64,000 nucleotides of DNA from NCBI GenBank assembly GCA_963720785.1, contig CAVRGQ010000008.1, positions 372,001 to 436,000 of the forward strand. Reading direction: 5' to 3'. Positions 25,611 to 35,011 of the stretch are shown here, piece after piece; position 1 is the first letter of the stretch; each line of letters opens with the position of its first letter. Source of the DNA: CAVRGQ01 sp963720785. GTDB lineage: Bacteria; Actinomycetota; Acidimicrobiia; IMCC26256; DASPTH01. The notes below the pieces were generated by a model. That model was given only the letters and a program-made list of their open reading frames with translations. It had not been told where the DNA came from and made no database searches. Both the position numbers and the translations under genes were made by a program.

Positions 25611-27190
25611 GTGTATCCCGGCGAGTGGGCGCAGCGACGGGCCGACGAGCCGCTGTTCGTGTTCGAGCCGAGCGGCACCGTCGTCACCTTCGCGGAGTAC
25701 GAGCACCGACGCGAACCGGATGGCGCACCTCTTGCCGCGACGCCCGCCTGGGGTTCGGTGACCACGTCGCCTTCCTGGTGGAGAACCGGCCCGAACTGCT
25801 CGTGGCCGAGGGCGGCGCGGATCGCACCGGCCTCTACTTCACCCTGGTGAACTCGTTCCTCTCGGCCGACGAGGCCGCCTACATCGTCAACGACTGCGGT
25901 GCCCGGGTGGTGGTGGCATCCGCAGGAACCGGAGCCGGCATGTGGGCGGTGGCGCAGGAGCTGCCCGCGCGCTGCCCCAACGTGGAGCGCTGGCTCCTCG
26001 TGGGCGCCGCCTCGCTGCCCGCCGGTACCGATCTCGGGCCCTACGACGACTTCGCCACCGCGCTCGCCGAGTACCCCGACACGCACGTGCCCGACGAACG
26101 CGTCGGCATGCCCATGGGGTACTCGTCGGGCACCACCGGCCAACCCAAGGGCATCCGCCGTCCGCTCGCCGAGCGTTCCCCCACCGACGAGGACCCGCTC
26201 TTCCTGCAGGGCGCGCGCACGTTCCGCTACCGCGAGGGCATGACCTACCTCTCCCCCGCGCCGCTGTACCACTCGGCCCCGCAGGCCGCGGTGTCCACCG
26301 CGGTGCACTACGGCGCGACCACGATCGTGATGGAGCGCTTCGACGCCGCGCTGTTCCTCGAGCTCGTGGAACGTCACCGCGTGACGCACACGCAAGTGGT
26401 GCCCACCATGCTCACCCGCGTGCTCAAGCTGCCCGACCACGTCCGCGACGCGGCCGACGTGTCGTCGCTCGAAGCAGTGGTGCACGCGGCTGCGCCGTGC
26501 CCGGTGCCGGTGAAGCAGGCGATCATCGACTGGTGGGGCCCGATCCTCTACGAGTACTACTCCGCGACCGAGGCGATCGGCGCGACGTTCATCGACTCGC
26601 ACGACTGGCTCACGCACCCCGGCAGCGTCGGGCGCGCCATGCTCGGCGAGATCGTCATCCTCGACGACGACGCCAACGAGCTCCCCGCCGGCGAGCACGG
26701 CACCGTGTGGTTCCGCGGCGCGGCGAGCTTCGAGTACCACAACGACCCCGACAAGACCGCGGGCGCCAAGGACGACTCCGGCCAGATGGCCACCGTCGGC
26801 GACGTCGGTTACGTCGACGCCGAGGGCTTCCTCTACCTCACCGACCGCAAGAGCTTCATGATCATCTCGGGCGGGGCGAACATCTACCCGCAGGAAGCCG
26901 AGAACCTCCTCGTCACCCATCCGAAGGTGCTCGACGTCGCGGTGATCGGCGTGCCCGACGACGACCTCGGCGAAGCGGTGAAGGCGGTCGTGCAGCTCGC
27001 GCCCGGCGTCGAGCCGTCGCCCGCGCTCGAGGCCGAGCTGATCGCGTTCACGCGTGACCACCTCGCCCACTACAAGTGCCCGCGCAGCGTCGACTTCGTC
27101 GACGAGCTGCCGCGCCTCCCGACCGGCAAGCTCTACAAGCGCCTGGTCCGCGACCGGTACTGGGAAGGTCACGACTCACGCGTGCTGTGA
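25611..27190 (+). CDS. Acyl-CoA synthetase / AMP-dependent ligase (two frameshifts near the 5' end)
   Basis: About 526 residues. ANL-superfamily adenylating enzyme: P-loop-like MGYSSGTTGQPKG near residue 170, LYHSAPQ, YEYYSATE (A5), GDVGYVDAEGFLYLTDR (A7/A8), ISGGANIYPQEAE and the catalytic Lys in LPRLPTGKLYKR. It forms acyl-CoA from a carboxylic acid, ATP and CoA. The frame changes near 25692 and 25733; joining gives HRANRMAHLLRDARLGFGDH. GTG 25611 follows the dioxygenase stop by 11 bp. Resembles FadD-type synthetases of the actinobacterial steroid or fatty-acid group; substrate unknown. Confidence 0.88.
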
Positions 27191-27244
27191 CACCGAGCAC
27201 GATCGGAGAAGCACGCGGGCCATCGGTTGGGTAGAACATGGGGC

Positions 27245-27676
27245 ATGGCCACCGAAAAGTCTCCCTCCGAACTCATCGACGGGCGCATCGTCGAGCTCGG
27301 CGACTGGCGCGGCGACATGCTCGCCAAGGTCCGCAAGGTGATCCACGCCGCCGACCCCGACGTGGTCGAGGACTGGAAGTGGCGCGGCGTGCCCACCTGG
27401 GAACACGCCGGCATCCTCTGCACCGGCGAGACCTACAAGGAGTACGTGAAGCTGACGTTCGCCAAGGGCGCGTCGCTCCCCGACCCCGCCGGCATCTTCA
27501 ACGCCAGCCTCGAGGGCAACACGCGCCGTGCGATCGACATCCGTGAAGGCGAGAAGCTCGACGAGAAGGCGCTCAAGGCCCTGATCAAGGCCGCGGTGGC
27601 ACTCAACGAGTCGAAGCCCGCGAAGCCGAAGAAGAAGCCCGCGACAAGGAAGCCCGCCGCCAAGAAGCAGGGCTGA
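27245..27676 (+). CDS. DUF1801-family protein with Lys/Ala/Pro-rich tail
   Basis: 143 residues. Core WRGDMLAKVRKVIHAADPDV, then WKWRGVPTWEHAGILC and KLTFAKGASLPDPAG, fit the DUF1801/YdhG-like fold. The C-terminal 25 residues are basic (KPAKPKKKPATRKPAAKKQG), like the tails of actinobacterial nucleoid-associated or DNA-contacting proteins. Function not established. ATG 27245 is preceded by TAGAAC with a 7-nt gap, close to the local -10 pattern. Confidence 0.75.
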   Translation: MATEKSPSELIDGRIVELGDWRGDMLAKVRKVIHAADPDVVEDWKWRGVPTWEHAGILCTGETYKEYVKLTFAKGASLPDPAGIFNASLEGNTRRAIDIREGEKLDEKALKALIKAAVALNESKPAKPKKKPATRKPAAKKQG

Positions 27677-27707
27677 CCTGGCGCCATCCCGGCGCCATCC
27701 CCGGCAG

Positions 27708-29009
27708 TCATCCCGACGGCCCTCGGGGACGCCGTTCCAACCGGCACTCGCCGCTCTCGGCGTCGCGCACGAGGCGCTTCCCGCCTTCGTGCACGGCCAC
27801 GTGATGGCGCCGGCACACCAGCACCAGATTCGCGAGATCGGTCCCGCCGCCGTGCTCCCATTCGACGAGATGGTGCACGTCGCACCACCCCGCCGGCGCC
27901 CGGCACCCGGGGTGCACACAGTGCTCGTCGCGCAGCACCACTGCCCGCCGCTGTGCCGCACTCACAGTGCGGGCGCGTCGCCCCAGGTCGAGCACCTCGC
28001 GCCGCTCGTCGAGCACCGCCCACCCAGCGCGCGCCTCACACGCCAGGCGGGCGATCGTCGACGCGGGCACCGGCCCGAACCCGACGATCTCGCTGCGCTG
28101 GTGCTCGAACGGCAGGTGGTGGCGCTGCGGGGTGAAGAGCGCGTCGACGGTGGCGGTCGACCGACCCGACGCGCTGGTGGTGCTTTCACCGCTTCCTGTG
28201 CCGTTTCCCGTGCCGCTTCCGTGCCGCTTCCTGTGCCGCTTCCTGTGCCGCTGCCCTTGCCGGCCCGGCGGCGATCGAGGAAGAACTCCGCGAGCTTCAC
28301 CAGCCCCTCGCCGCGCCGTTGCGACAGCGTGCGCGGCGCATCCGCGCCTCCCTCGGTATCGGCAGTGGCGTCGTTCGGATCGGGCGGCTCGATCAGGTCG
28401 AGCGCCTTCGCGAGCATCGCAGAGCCGTGCGGGTCGAGGAAGCCTGCGAGATCGCTCCCCAACACTCCGGGACAGATGTCGAAGTGGACGCGCGCGAATG
28501 CGTGCTTCGCGTCGTCGTCGGCGATTTCGTCGTCGGCCAGCTGCCGCCACGTGCGCAACACCGATGAGCAGGTCGCGCACGGAAAGGCGCGCCGCGATGT
28601 CGAGCAACACGTGCTCGTCGCGCTTGTACAGCTCCTCGCGGTGACGCGCCGCCTCGGCGAGCGCCTCCACCTTCTCGCACGTGACTGCACCGGACGCCAA
28701 GGCATCACCCGTCGCGCCGAATCGACGGACGTGACGCGCGGACCGCAACACCCGACCCGCCGCCGGTCTCGTCAGGTGCGCGTGTTCGGCGAGCCACGCC
28801 GACGCGGACACGAAACCGTCGACACCCCACGCGCCGATGGCGTTCCACTCGGCGGTGAGACGCACGAACTCCGCCTCGAAGCGCTCCCGCTCGGCAGCCA
28901 TCGCCAGCATCCGGTCGCTCAGCGCGCCGGCAGCCCATCCACCACGATCTTCGGCAGCCAGCAGCTCCCGGCCGGCGGTGACCAGTTCCAGCGGATCTCG
29001 CCTCTCCAT
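27708..29009 (-). CDS. DUF222/13E12-type HNH endonuclease protein (two compensating frameshifts)
   Basis: About 433 residues. The N-terminal 300 residues are the helical DUF222 (13E12 repeat) region (WLAEHAHLTRPAAGRVLRSA, RDEHVLLDIAARLS, LAGFLDPHGSAMLAKALD). The C-terminal HNH nuclease carries CVHPGCRAPAGWCDVHHL and NLVLVCRRHHVAVHEGG. An extra base near 28554 shifts the frame, and a missing base at 28220 inside a 12-bp repeat shifts it back. The repeat codes for a Gly-Ser-Thr linker. A perfect LexA-type box lies 3 bp upstream of ATG 29009. Members of the 13E12 family belong to the SOS regulon of M. tuberculosis (established), so damage induction is likely here. Confidence 0.85.
   Translation of the reverse strand: MERRDPLELVTAGRELLAAEDRGGWAAGALSDRMLAMAAERERFEAEFVRLTAEWNAIGAWGVDGFVSASAWLAEHAHLTRPAAGRVLRSARHVRRFGATGDALASGAVTCEKVEALAEAARHREELYKRDEHVLLDIAARLSVRDLLIGVAHVAAAGRRRNRRRRREARIRARPLRHLSRSVGERSRRLPRPARLCDAREGARPDRAARSERRHCRYRGRRGCAAHAVATARRGAGEARGVLPRSPPGRQGQRHRKRHRKRHGSGTGNGTGSGESTTSASGRSTATVDALFTPQRHHLPFEHQRSEIVGFGPVPASTIARLACEARAGWAVLDERREVLDLGRRARTVSAAQRRAVVLRDEHCVHPGCRAPAGWCDVHHLVEWEHGGGTDLANLVLVCRRHHVAVHEGGKRLVRDAESGECRLERRPRGPSG
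28191..28261. repeat. Six 12-bp tandem units (one is 11 bp) inside the DUF222/HNH gene
   Basis: Units of GCTTCCTGTGCC and variants start at 28191, 28203, 28215, 28226, 28238 and 28250. The third unit (28215-28225) lacks one base, which is exactly where the frame changes. Confidence 0.8.
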
Positions 29010-29012
29010 ATG

Positions 29013-29026
29013 CGAACAGACGTTCG
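29013..29026. promoter_or_regulatory. LexA/SOS box upstream of the DUF222/HNH gene
   Basis: CGAACAGACGTTCG matches the Gram-positive/mycobacterial consensus CGAAC-N4-GTTCG exactly. It is 3 bp from ATG 29009 and 75 bp from ATG 29101. Confidence 0.75.
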
Positions 29027-29100
29027 ATTGCAGGTTCCGTCACGGGTTGCGACGAGCGAATCCCGTTTGGCCCCCACGTTGCGGTGGGTACGAACGCCAC

Positions 29101-29431
29101 ATGACGGGAGCAACGACGGTGAGTGCGGCACCCTTTGCGGTGGCGCTGGTGATCGGGGTCGGCGCCTTTGTCGCACTCCTCCCCTTCCTGATGGCGCGAC
29201 CTCCCCGAACGCCGGCGCACCGAGCCCGAGCGGGCGCCGGCACCATCGCCCGCGTCGGCACCGCGACCGGCGCATCGGCCCATCGAGTGGACTCCGTTCG
29301 AGCCCGCGGCACCGGCAGCCCGGCCTCATCCCCGCCCGTCACGCGTACGCCTCGCGGTGACGATGGGCGCGCTGATGGTGTGGTCGGTATGGTCGGTTCG
29401 GCGACCGCGACACCACGACCGCCATCTCTGA
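29101..29431 (+). CDS. Small membrane protein upstream of the YtfJ-like gene (one frameshift)
   Basis: Not recognised. About 110 residues: N-terminal helix (APFAVALVIGVGAFVALLPF), then after a frame change near 29197 a Pro/Ala/Arg-rich stretch (RRTEPERAPAPSPASAPRP), IEWTPFEPAAPAARPHP, and a second helix (LAVTMGALMVWSVWSV) before TGA 29429-29431. The corrected frame gives two membrane helices and ends 36 bp before the next gene, which supports it; the uncorrected frame runs into that gene. TACGAA lies 6 nt before ATG 29101. Confidence 0.5.
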
Positions 29432-29442
29432 CCGCCATCTCT
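29417..29442. repeat. Exact 13-bp tandem duplication
   Basis: GACCGCCATCTCT occurs twice head to tail (29417-29429, 29430-29442), covering the stop codon of the small membrane protein. Probably a slippage duplication. Confidence 0.7.
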
Positions 29443-29467
29443 GACTGGCCGAGCGACGGGAGCGACG

Positions 29468-29851
29468 ATGGGCAGCGAGCTGAGCACCCGGGCGATGCAG
29501 ACCCTCGACAGTCCGCGCCAGGCCATCCTCGGCCAGCGCGTGTTCGGCGAGGCCTACGAGGTCGGTGACGTCACCGTCATCCCCGTGTCGATCGTGCGCG
29601 GCGGTGGTGGCGCGGGCGGCGGCGAGGGCCAGGGCCCGAACGACGCACCCGCGGCCGAGGGCTCGGCCCCCCAGGGTTCCGGCGGCGGCGCGGGCTTCGG
29701 CATCAACGCCCGCCCGGTCGGCGTGTACGTCGTCAAGGGTGGCGAGGTCGAGTGGCAGCCCGCCGTCAACCGGATGGAGGCGGTGCTCGGCGGACAGGTC
29801 GTCGCCGTCGTCGCGCTGCTCACCATCCGCAAGATCTTCGGCAAGCACTGA
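29468..29851 (+). CDS. YtfJ/GerW-family protein
   Basis: 127 residues. LGQRVFGEAYEVGDVTVIPVS is the family core; then a Gly-rich segment (GGGGAGGGEGQG, GSGGGAGFGINARPVGVYVV) and the end ALLTIRKIFGK. In Bacillus, YtfJ is a spore-associated protein; homologues are widespread in non-sporulating actinobacteria with unknown role. ATG 29468 has GGGAG upstream. Probably forms a unit with the preceding small membrane gene. Confidence 0.8.
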   Translation: MGSELSTRAMQTLDSPRQAILGQRVFGEAYEVGDVTVIPVSIVRGGGGAGGGEGQGPNDAPAAEGSAPQGSGGGAGFGINARPVGVYVVKGGEVEWQPAVNRMEAVLGGQVVAVVALLTIRKIFGKH

Positions 29852-29870
29852 CCGGTCGCAGGCCCGCACC

Positions 29871-30435
29871 GTGTTCCGGCTGCGAGCGCCTGACCCGCGT
29901 CACCTCTCGCACTTCCTCGCGCACGAACGCACGTCGCCGCTCACCTACACCGACGTCGGCGGCAGCCTGCAGCCACAGATGCCCGGCGGCTACCACCACG
30001 TACGCATGGCCGCCACGCTGCCCGGCGACGCCGACGCGCTGGGACCACGCGCGTGACGGCCTCCGCGCCTGGGCGGCACATGCGGGCGCGGGCGTGCGCG
30101 TCGCCCCCGACCACACGCCGATCGAGGAGGGCACCGTCGTCGCGGTGATCGTGCGGCTCGGGCCCGCCGTTGCGCTCGGCGCGTGCCGCATCGTGCAGGT
30201 CGTCGACGAACCCGACCGCTACGGCTTCGCCTACGGCACGCTGCCCAGCCATCCGGAGCAGGGCGAGGAGTCGTTCCTACTCTCGCGCGACGGCGACACG
30301 ATCCGCTTCGAGATCGCCGCGTTCTCCCGCCCGCACGACCTGCTCATGAAGCTCGGCGGACCCGTCGCCCGCGCCGTCCAACGCCGCGCCACGCGGCAGT
30401 ATCTCGACGGCATGCGCGCCTGGATGACGCGCTGA
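29871..30435 (+). CDS. DUF1990-family protein (one frameshift)
   Basis: About 187 residues. Typical DUF1990 features: LTYTDVGGSLQPQMPGGYHH, VAPDHTPIEEGTVVAVIVR, GFAYGTLPSHPEQGEESFLL, IAAFSRPHDLLMKLGGPVA and the terminal ATRQYLDGMRAW. The frame changes near 30042 (one extra C in GCGCTGGG); joining gives DAWDHARDGLRAWAAHAG. GTG 29871 lies 19 bp after the YtfJ-like gene. Family function unknown. Confidence 0.82.
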
Positions 30436-30451
30436 CCGGAGAATCCCGCAC

Positions 30452-30494
30452 GTTGCGTCAGCAGAGCCTGCAATGCGTGGTCTGGTGACGCAAC
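30452..30494. repeat. Hairpin element (copy B): GTTGCGTCA-type arms
   Basis: Arms GTTGCGTCAGCAGAGCC (30452-30468) and GGTCTGGTGACGCAAC (30479-30494), with a 10-nt loop and two arm mismatches. Sits between convergent DUF1990 and etfA stops. Related to copies at 3652 and 54405. Confidence 0.6.
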
Positions 30495-30506
30495 CTCGGG
30501 AGAATT

Positions 30507-31476
30507 TTACTTCTTGGCCTTGATGGCCTCGATGAGCTTCGGGACGACCTTGTGGACGTCGCCCACCACGCCGAGGTCGGCGATGCCGAAGATCGGCGCC
30601 TCGCCGTCCTTGTTCACGCAGATGATGTTGTCGGAGCCCTTCATGCCCACCATGTGCTGGGTGGCGCCGGAGATGCCGAGCGCGATGTAGAGCTTCGGCT
30701 TCACGACCTTGCCGGTCTGGCCGACCTGCTTCGAGTAGGGCACCCAGCCGGCGTCGACGATCGCACGCGACGCACCGGACGCACCGCCGAGCAGCGAGGC
30801 GAGCTCGTCGACGAGCGGGCCGAACGCCTCGGCGGAGCCGATGCCCCGGCCGCCGGACACGACGATCTCCGCCTCTTCCAGCTTCGGACCCTCGCGCTCC
30901 TCGACGTGACGCTCGAGCACCTTGGCCTCACCGGCACGACCGGCGTCGGCCGCAGCGACGGCGACGACCTCGGCCGCACCGCCGCCCGCCGACTCCGCCG
31001 TGAACGACTTGGGCCGGATGGCGGCGAGGAACGGGCCCTCGCCGTCTGAACGCGGTGTCGACGAGCGTGTTGCCGCCGAAGATCGCGGTGCCGACGACGA
31101 GCGTGTCGCCGTCGACCTTGAGGTCGGTGCCGTTGGTGAGCACCGGGCGGTCGAGCTTCGCCGAGAGACGGGCGACGGCGTCGCGGCCGTCGTAGCTCTG
31201 CGCGAAGAGGATCACGTCGGGCGAGTGCTCGCCGACCAGGGACGCGAGGGTCGCGGCGCCGACGACGCCGGGGAGGCCGTCGCCGGGGTCGATCGAGAAC
31301 ACCTTCGCCGCGCCGTGCGCGCCGAGCTCGCCGGCGAGCGCGTCGGCGTCGGTGCCGACGAACACGGCCTCGACCGTGCCGGCCAGCTCACGGGCCTTGG
31401 TGAGGATCTCGAGGGTGGCGCCGGCGGGCTTGTCGCCGTCGGCCTCTGCGAACACCCAGATCTTGGAAACTGCCAT
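30507..31476 (-). CDS. etfA: Electron transfer flavoprotein alpha subunit (one frameshift)
   Basis: About 322 residues. N-terminal nucleotide-fold domain (KIWVFAEADGDKPAGATLEI, SPDVILFAQSYDGRD) and C-terminal FAD domain (EIVVSGGRGIGSAEAFGP, VPYSKQVGQTGKVVKPKLY, GISGATQHMVGMKGSDNII, GVVGDVHKVVPKLIEAI). Accepts electrons from acyl-CoA dehydrogenases with EtfB. The frame changes near 31047; joining gives DGEGPFLAAIRPKSFTA. ATG 31476 has AGGAGA 8 nt upstream, 50 bp after etfB. The corresponding dehydrogenase may be 48732-50012. Confidence 0.93.
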
Positions 31477-31526
31477 CGTGTTGTCTCCTGCGTCTTCGAA
31501 AGTGTCGGAGCGGTCCGGGTGCTTGC

Positions 31527-32306
31527 TCAGATGACCTTGAGGTTCTCGAGGTAGGCGACGATGGCGCCGAACGCCTCGCCGTCGTCCTCGATCTTCTCGC
31601 CAGCCTGACGCTCGGGCGCCGCGCCGACGTTCACGATCTTCTGGCGGGCACCGGCCCAGCCCACCTGGTCGGCCGCGAGGCCGAGGTCGCCGATCCCGAC
31701 CGCGTCGACCGGCTTGTTCTTCGCCGCCATGATCCCCTTGAACGAGGGGTAGCGGGGCTCGACCACACCGGCGGTCACCGACACGACGGCGGGCAGTGCA
31801 GCCTCGACGGTGTCGTAGCCGTTCTCGGTCTGGCGCTGGATGGTGACCTTGCCCCCACCGAGCTCCACGTGCTTGGCGAAGGTGAGCGACGGCCAGCCGA
31901 GCAGCTCCGCGACCTGCGCGGGGATGGTGCCGGTGTAGCCGTCGGTGGACTCCGTGGCGGTGAGCACGAGGTCGATGCCGCCCGCACGCTCGATCGCCTT
32001 GGCGAGCACCTTCGCGGTGCCGAGCGAGTCGGAGCCGGCGAGCGCGTCGTCGGAGACGAGCACCGCACGGGCCGCGCCCATGGCCAGCGCGGTGCGCAGG
32101 CCGGAGACCTCACCGTTGGGCGCCATCGAGATCAGCACGACCTCGCCACCACCGGCGGCTTCGGCGAGCTGCAGCGCCATCTCCACGCCGTAGGCGTCGG
32201 AGTCGTCGAGGATGAGCTTGCCCGCGCGCTCGAGGGTGTGGTCGGCCTCGAGCTTGCCCGGGACCGCCGGGTCGGGGATCTGCTTGACCGTGACTGCGAT
32301 GTTCAT
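31527..32306 (-). CDS. etfB: Electron transfer flavoprotein beta subunit
   Basis: 259 residues, intact. MNIAVTVKQIPDPAVPGKLE is the usual start; ALAMGAARAVLVSDDALAGSD, LVLTATESTDGYTGTIPAQV (AMP site) and VVEPRYPSFKGIMAAKNKPVD are diagnostic. Partner of EtfA in electron transfer from fatty-acid oxidation to the quinone pool. ATG 32306 has GGAGA 5 nt upstream, so the etf operon has a conventional leader, unlike most neighbours. Divergent from the FAD reductase gene. Confidence 0.95.
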   Translation of the reverse strand: MNIAVTVKQIPDPAVPGKLEADHTLERAGKLILDDSDAYGVEMALQLAEAAGGGEVVLISMAPNGEVSGLRTALAMGAARAVLVSDDALAGSDSLGTAKVLAKAIERAGGIDLVLTATESTDGYTGTIPAQVAELLGWPSLTFAKHVELGGGKVTIQRQTENGYDTVEAALPAVVSVTAGVVEPRYPSFKGIMAAKNKPVDAVGIGDLGLAADQVGWAGARQKIVNVGAAPERQAGEKIEDDGEAFGAIVAYLENLKVI

Positions 32307-32465
32307 GAGGTCTCCGCAACTGCCGTCGGGGCGCGGACGGGAAAGGGCCCGCGCTCAGTTGAACGACAGATTCTTGCCTCTCGGCACCCTTCCGTGCGAA
32401 ACGGGGACGAAGCCCGGGACGGACGGGGACGGAGCCGGGGCGAAGGTCGGGCGAAGTCGGGGCGG

Positions 32466-32471
32466 TACCTT
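32466..32471 (+). promoter_or_regulatory. -10 box TACCTT for the FAD reductase gene
   Basis: Ends 6 nt before GTG 32478; no Shine-Dalgarno. Confidence 0.55.
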
Positions 32472-32477
32472 CGGCCG

Positions 32478-33754
32478 GTGGCTCCCGACCTCCCCAGCGC
32501 GGCCCGCGCATCGGCCGATGCCGACCTCCTGATCGTGGGCGCCGGGCCGGCCGGGATCGCCGCGGCCCTGGAGGCGCAGCGCCTGGGGAAACGGCCCGTC
32601 GTCGTCGACAAGGCGGCCTTCCCGCGGGACAAGATCTGCGGCGACGGCCTCACCACCGGCGCTCTGCGCCTCCTGGAGTCGCTCGGCCTCGACGTGCGGG
32701 CGCTGCCGTCGTACGAGGCCGTCAACGAGACCGTGGTGGTCACGCCGCGGGGCGGCGACATCCGCCTGCCCCTGCCCGACGACGGCGGCCTGCACTCGGC
32801 CGTGGTCCGCCGCGTCGAGCTCGACGCCGCCTTGGTGGCGCTCGCCCGCGACCGGGGCATCGAGCTCCGCGAGAACGTCGAGGTCACCGGCGCCCGGTCC
32901 GATGGCGCGCGGGCCGAGGTCACGCTGGACGGACCGGACGGAGGCGCCAGCACGATCACCACGCCGTGGGTGGTCGCCGCCGACGGCCACTGGTCGCCGG
33001 TGCGGCGCATGCTCCGCGAACAGGTGGGCGAACCCACCAAGCCCGAGCTCGGCACCTGGCACGCGTTCCGCCAGTACTTCACCGGCGTCGACGACCGTCG
33101 CCTCTGGGTGATCTTCGACGCCGACCTGCTGCCCGGGGTACGCGTGGGTGTTCCCCGTCGCCGGCGGCGGCGCCAACGTGGGCTTCGGCCTGCTGCGCGG
33201 CGGTCCCGCCCCGACCGACGGCAAGTCGCTCGCCCGCATCTGGGAGGGCCTCGCCGATCGTCCGGGCGTGCGGCGCGCCCTCGGTCCGCACGCGCAGCCG
33301 GAGGGGCGCCGCCAGGCGTGGCCCATCCCCGCCGACTACTCGAAGGCGCGCCTCGTGCACGGGCGCTTCCTGTTCGCGGGCGACAGCGCGAACGTCGTCG
33401 ACCCGATGACGGGCGAGGGCATCGCGCAGGCGCTGGAGACGGGCGTGCTCGCGGCACGAGCCATCGCGACCGCGCCCACCGGCGACGTTGCGCACCAGTA
33501 CCGCGAGGCGGTCGACCGCACGCTCGGGTCCGACCTGCGCTTCGCCGCGCAACTGCAGCGCATCCTCGCGAACCCGTGGGGCGCGCGGGCCGCGCTCGCG
33601 GCCGCCGGCGCGACCCCGTGGACGCGGCGCAACTTCGCGCGGTGGATGTTCGAGGACTACCCGCCGCGCACTCCTGTTCACGCCCCGGCGGTGGCAGCGA
33701 GGGATGTTCACCCCCGCCGGGGCGTATCTTCCGGGCTCGCTGCCGCTCGCCTAG
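32478..33754 (+). CDS. Geranylgeranyl-reductase-family FAD oxidoreductase (two frameshifts)
   Basis: About 424 residues. FAD Rossmann motif LLIVGAGPAGIAAALEAQRLG, then KAAFPRDKICGDGLTTGAL with the family CGDGL motif, WVVAADGHWSPVRR, and the second FAD motif FLFAGDSANVVDPMTGEGI. This group reduces isoprenoid chains (archaeal lipids, bacteriochlorophyll, menaquinone side chain by MenJ) or hydroxylates substrates. The frame changes near 33138 (one extra G in a G run; corrected PGYAWVFPVAGGGANVGFG) and near 33668 (one extra C; corrected DYPRALLFTPRRWQRGMF). The stop TAG 33752-33754 overlaps the convergent phosphatase stop. Proximity to etfBA suggests a reductant source (inference). Confidence 0.85.
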
Positions 33755-34885
33755 GAAGCCGCGTTGACCTTCGTCGTGCCTTTGGGATTGTTGTAGACGG
33801 TGCTGTCGAAGCACTGCAGCCCCGACATCCCCGCGTAGCCGAGCTTCTGCAGACCGAACAGGTTCTCGATCGAGCACGAGCAGCGCATAGTGGTTGTACG
33901 GCGTGCTGTTCGTGCTCGCCGCCTTCACGTACGGCGACAGCAGCAGCGCACCGATATGACCACCACCCGGGCCGAGCAGACCCGACTGCTCGACGTTCGG
34001 CGCCTGCGGCTGGTTGCAACACGACGCGGCGTTCACGCCGTCACCGATCTCCGCCTCGTCGAACGTGATGACGAGGAGGCCGTCCTTCTTGAACGCGGGC
34101 GACGACGTGATCTTCGGCACCCAGGTCTGCAACCAGACGTTCGCGGCCTCGAGCCCACCGAGCCCACCGTTGGGACAGGTCTCGTCGTGGGCGTCGTTGC
34201 AGACGTTCGGCGTGATCATGTTGTAGTTCGCGGTCGTCTTGATCGACGCGAGGTCGGTCTCGAGCTGCGTGAGCGGCACGTCGTTCTTCGTGCAGTCGGG
34301 CGAGTCGGTGATCGAGTGGAAGTACACGAACGGGTTGTGCCGCGTCGCGTACGCGCCGCTCGTCGAGTTCCCGGTGTAGGGGTCCTTCTGGCCGATCTCG
34401 GGGTGGAGGCACGGCGACGCCATGTCCTCCATGTAGCCCTTCCACGTGAGCTTCTTCGCGGTGAGCTGGTCGGGGAGCGTCTTCACGCTCGCCGGGTACA
34501 CGCACCCGTCACCGAGCACCTGGCCGTCGGTGCCCGTGCCCGTGCTCACGAATTCCGAGTACGCGGCGAGGCAGTCGGTCTGCGTGGCCTTGCTCGGGCC
34601 CTGGCCGCTGATCTGCGCGATGTAGTTGCCGAGGCTCACGTGAGCGACGCCGTAGTACTGGTCGAGGAACAGGCCCTGCGCCTTGAGCGTCTGGCTGAGG
34701 TACGGGACCTTCGAGTCGGCGCCCCACACCTCGTCGAAGCTCTTGTTCTCGAGGTTGATCACGAACACGTGCCTGATCGGTGGCTGCTTGGAGCTGCTCT
34801 TCGCACCGCTCGACTTCGCGACGGCCGGCACGGCCATCACGACGACCGCGGCCAACACCGCGACGATTCCGACGAACTTCCGCAT
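33751..34885 (-). CDS. Secreted phosphatase of the AcpA/phosphoesterase family (frameshift near the 3' end)
   Basis: About 377 residues. Signal peptide (VGIVAVLAAVVVMAVPAVA). HVFVINLENKSFDEVWG, LDQYYGVAHVSLGNYIAQIS, LVITFDEAEIGDG and GGGHIGALLLSPYVKAAS fit the acid phosphatase/phosphatidylinositol-phosphatase group of the alkaline-phosphatase superfamily. The frame changes near 33876; joining gives ALLCSIENLFGLQKLGYAGM and a stop at 33751-33753 that overlaps the stop of the facing gene. ATG 34885 begins the signal peptide and has GGAGGG close upstream. Probably scavenges phosphate outside the cell. Confidence 0.85.
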
Positions 34886-34999
34886 GTTCCCTCCAGAGTG
34901 GCGGACTCCCACGCCGGCAGTGGGCCGACCGGGACGAGCCAACCACAGGGAACCAGCGGGGCACGGGCAGGTCTACTGCCCCATCGGACAACGGTTCGA

Positions 35000-35005
35000 T
35001 ACCCT
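35000..35005 (+). promoter_or_regulatory. -10 box TACCCT for the LysR-type regulator
   Basis: Ends 6 nt before ATG 35012. Confidence 0.55.
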
Positions 35006-35011
35006 CCGGGC

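Noticed and set aside
28191..28261. CRISPR-like or phase-variation repeat
   Set aside because: Units are 12 bp without spacers and keep frame; only the single short unit shifts it. Not a CRISPR.
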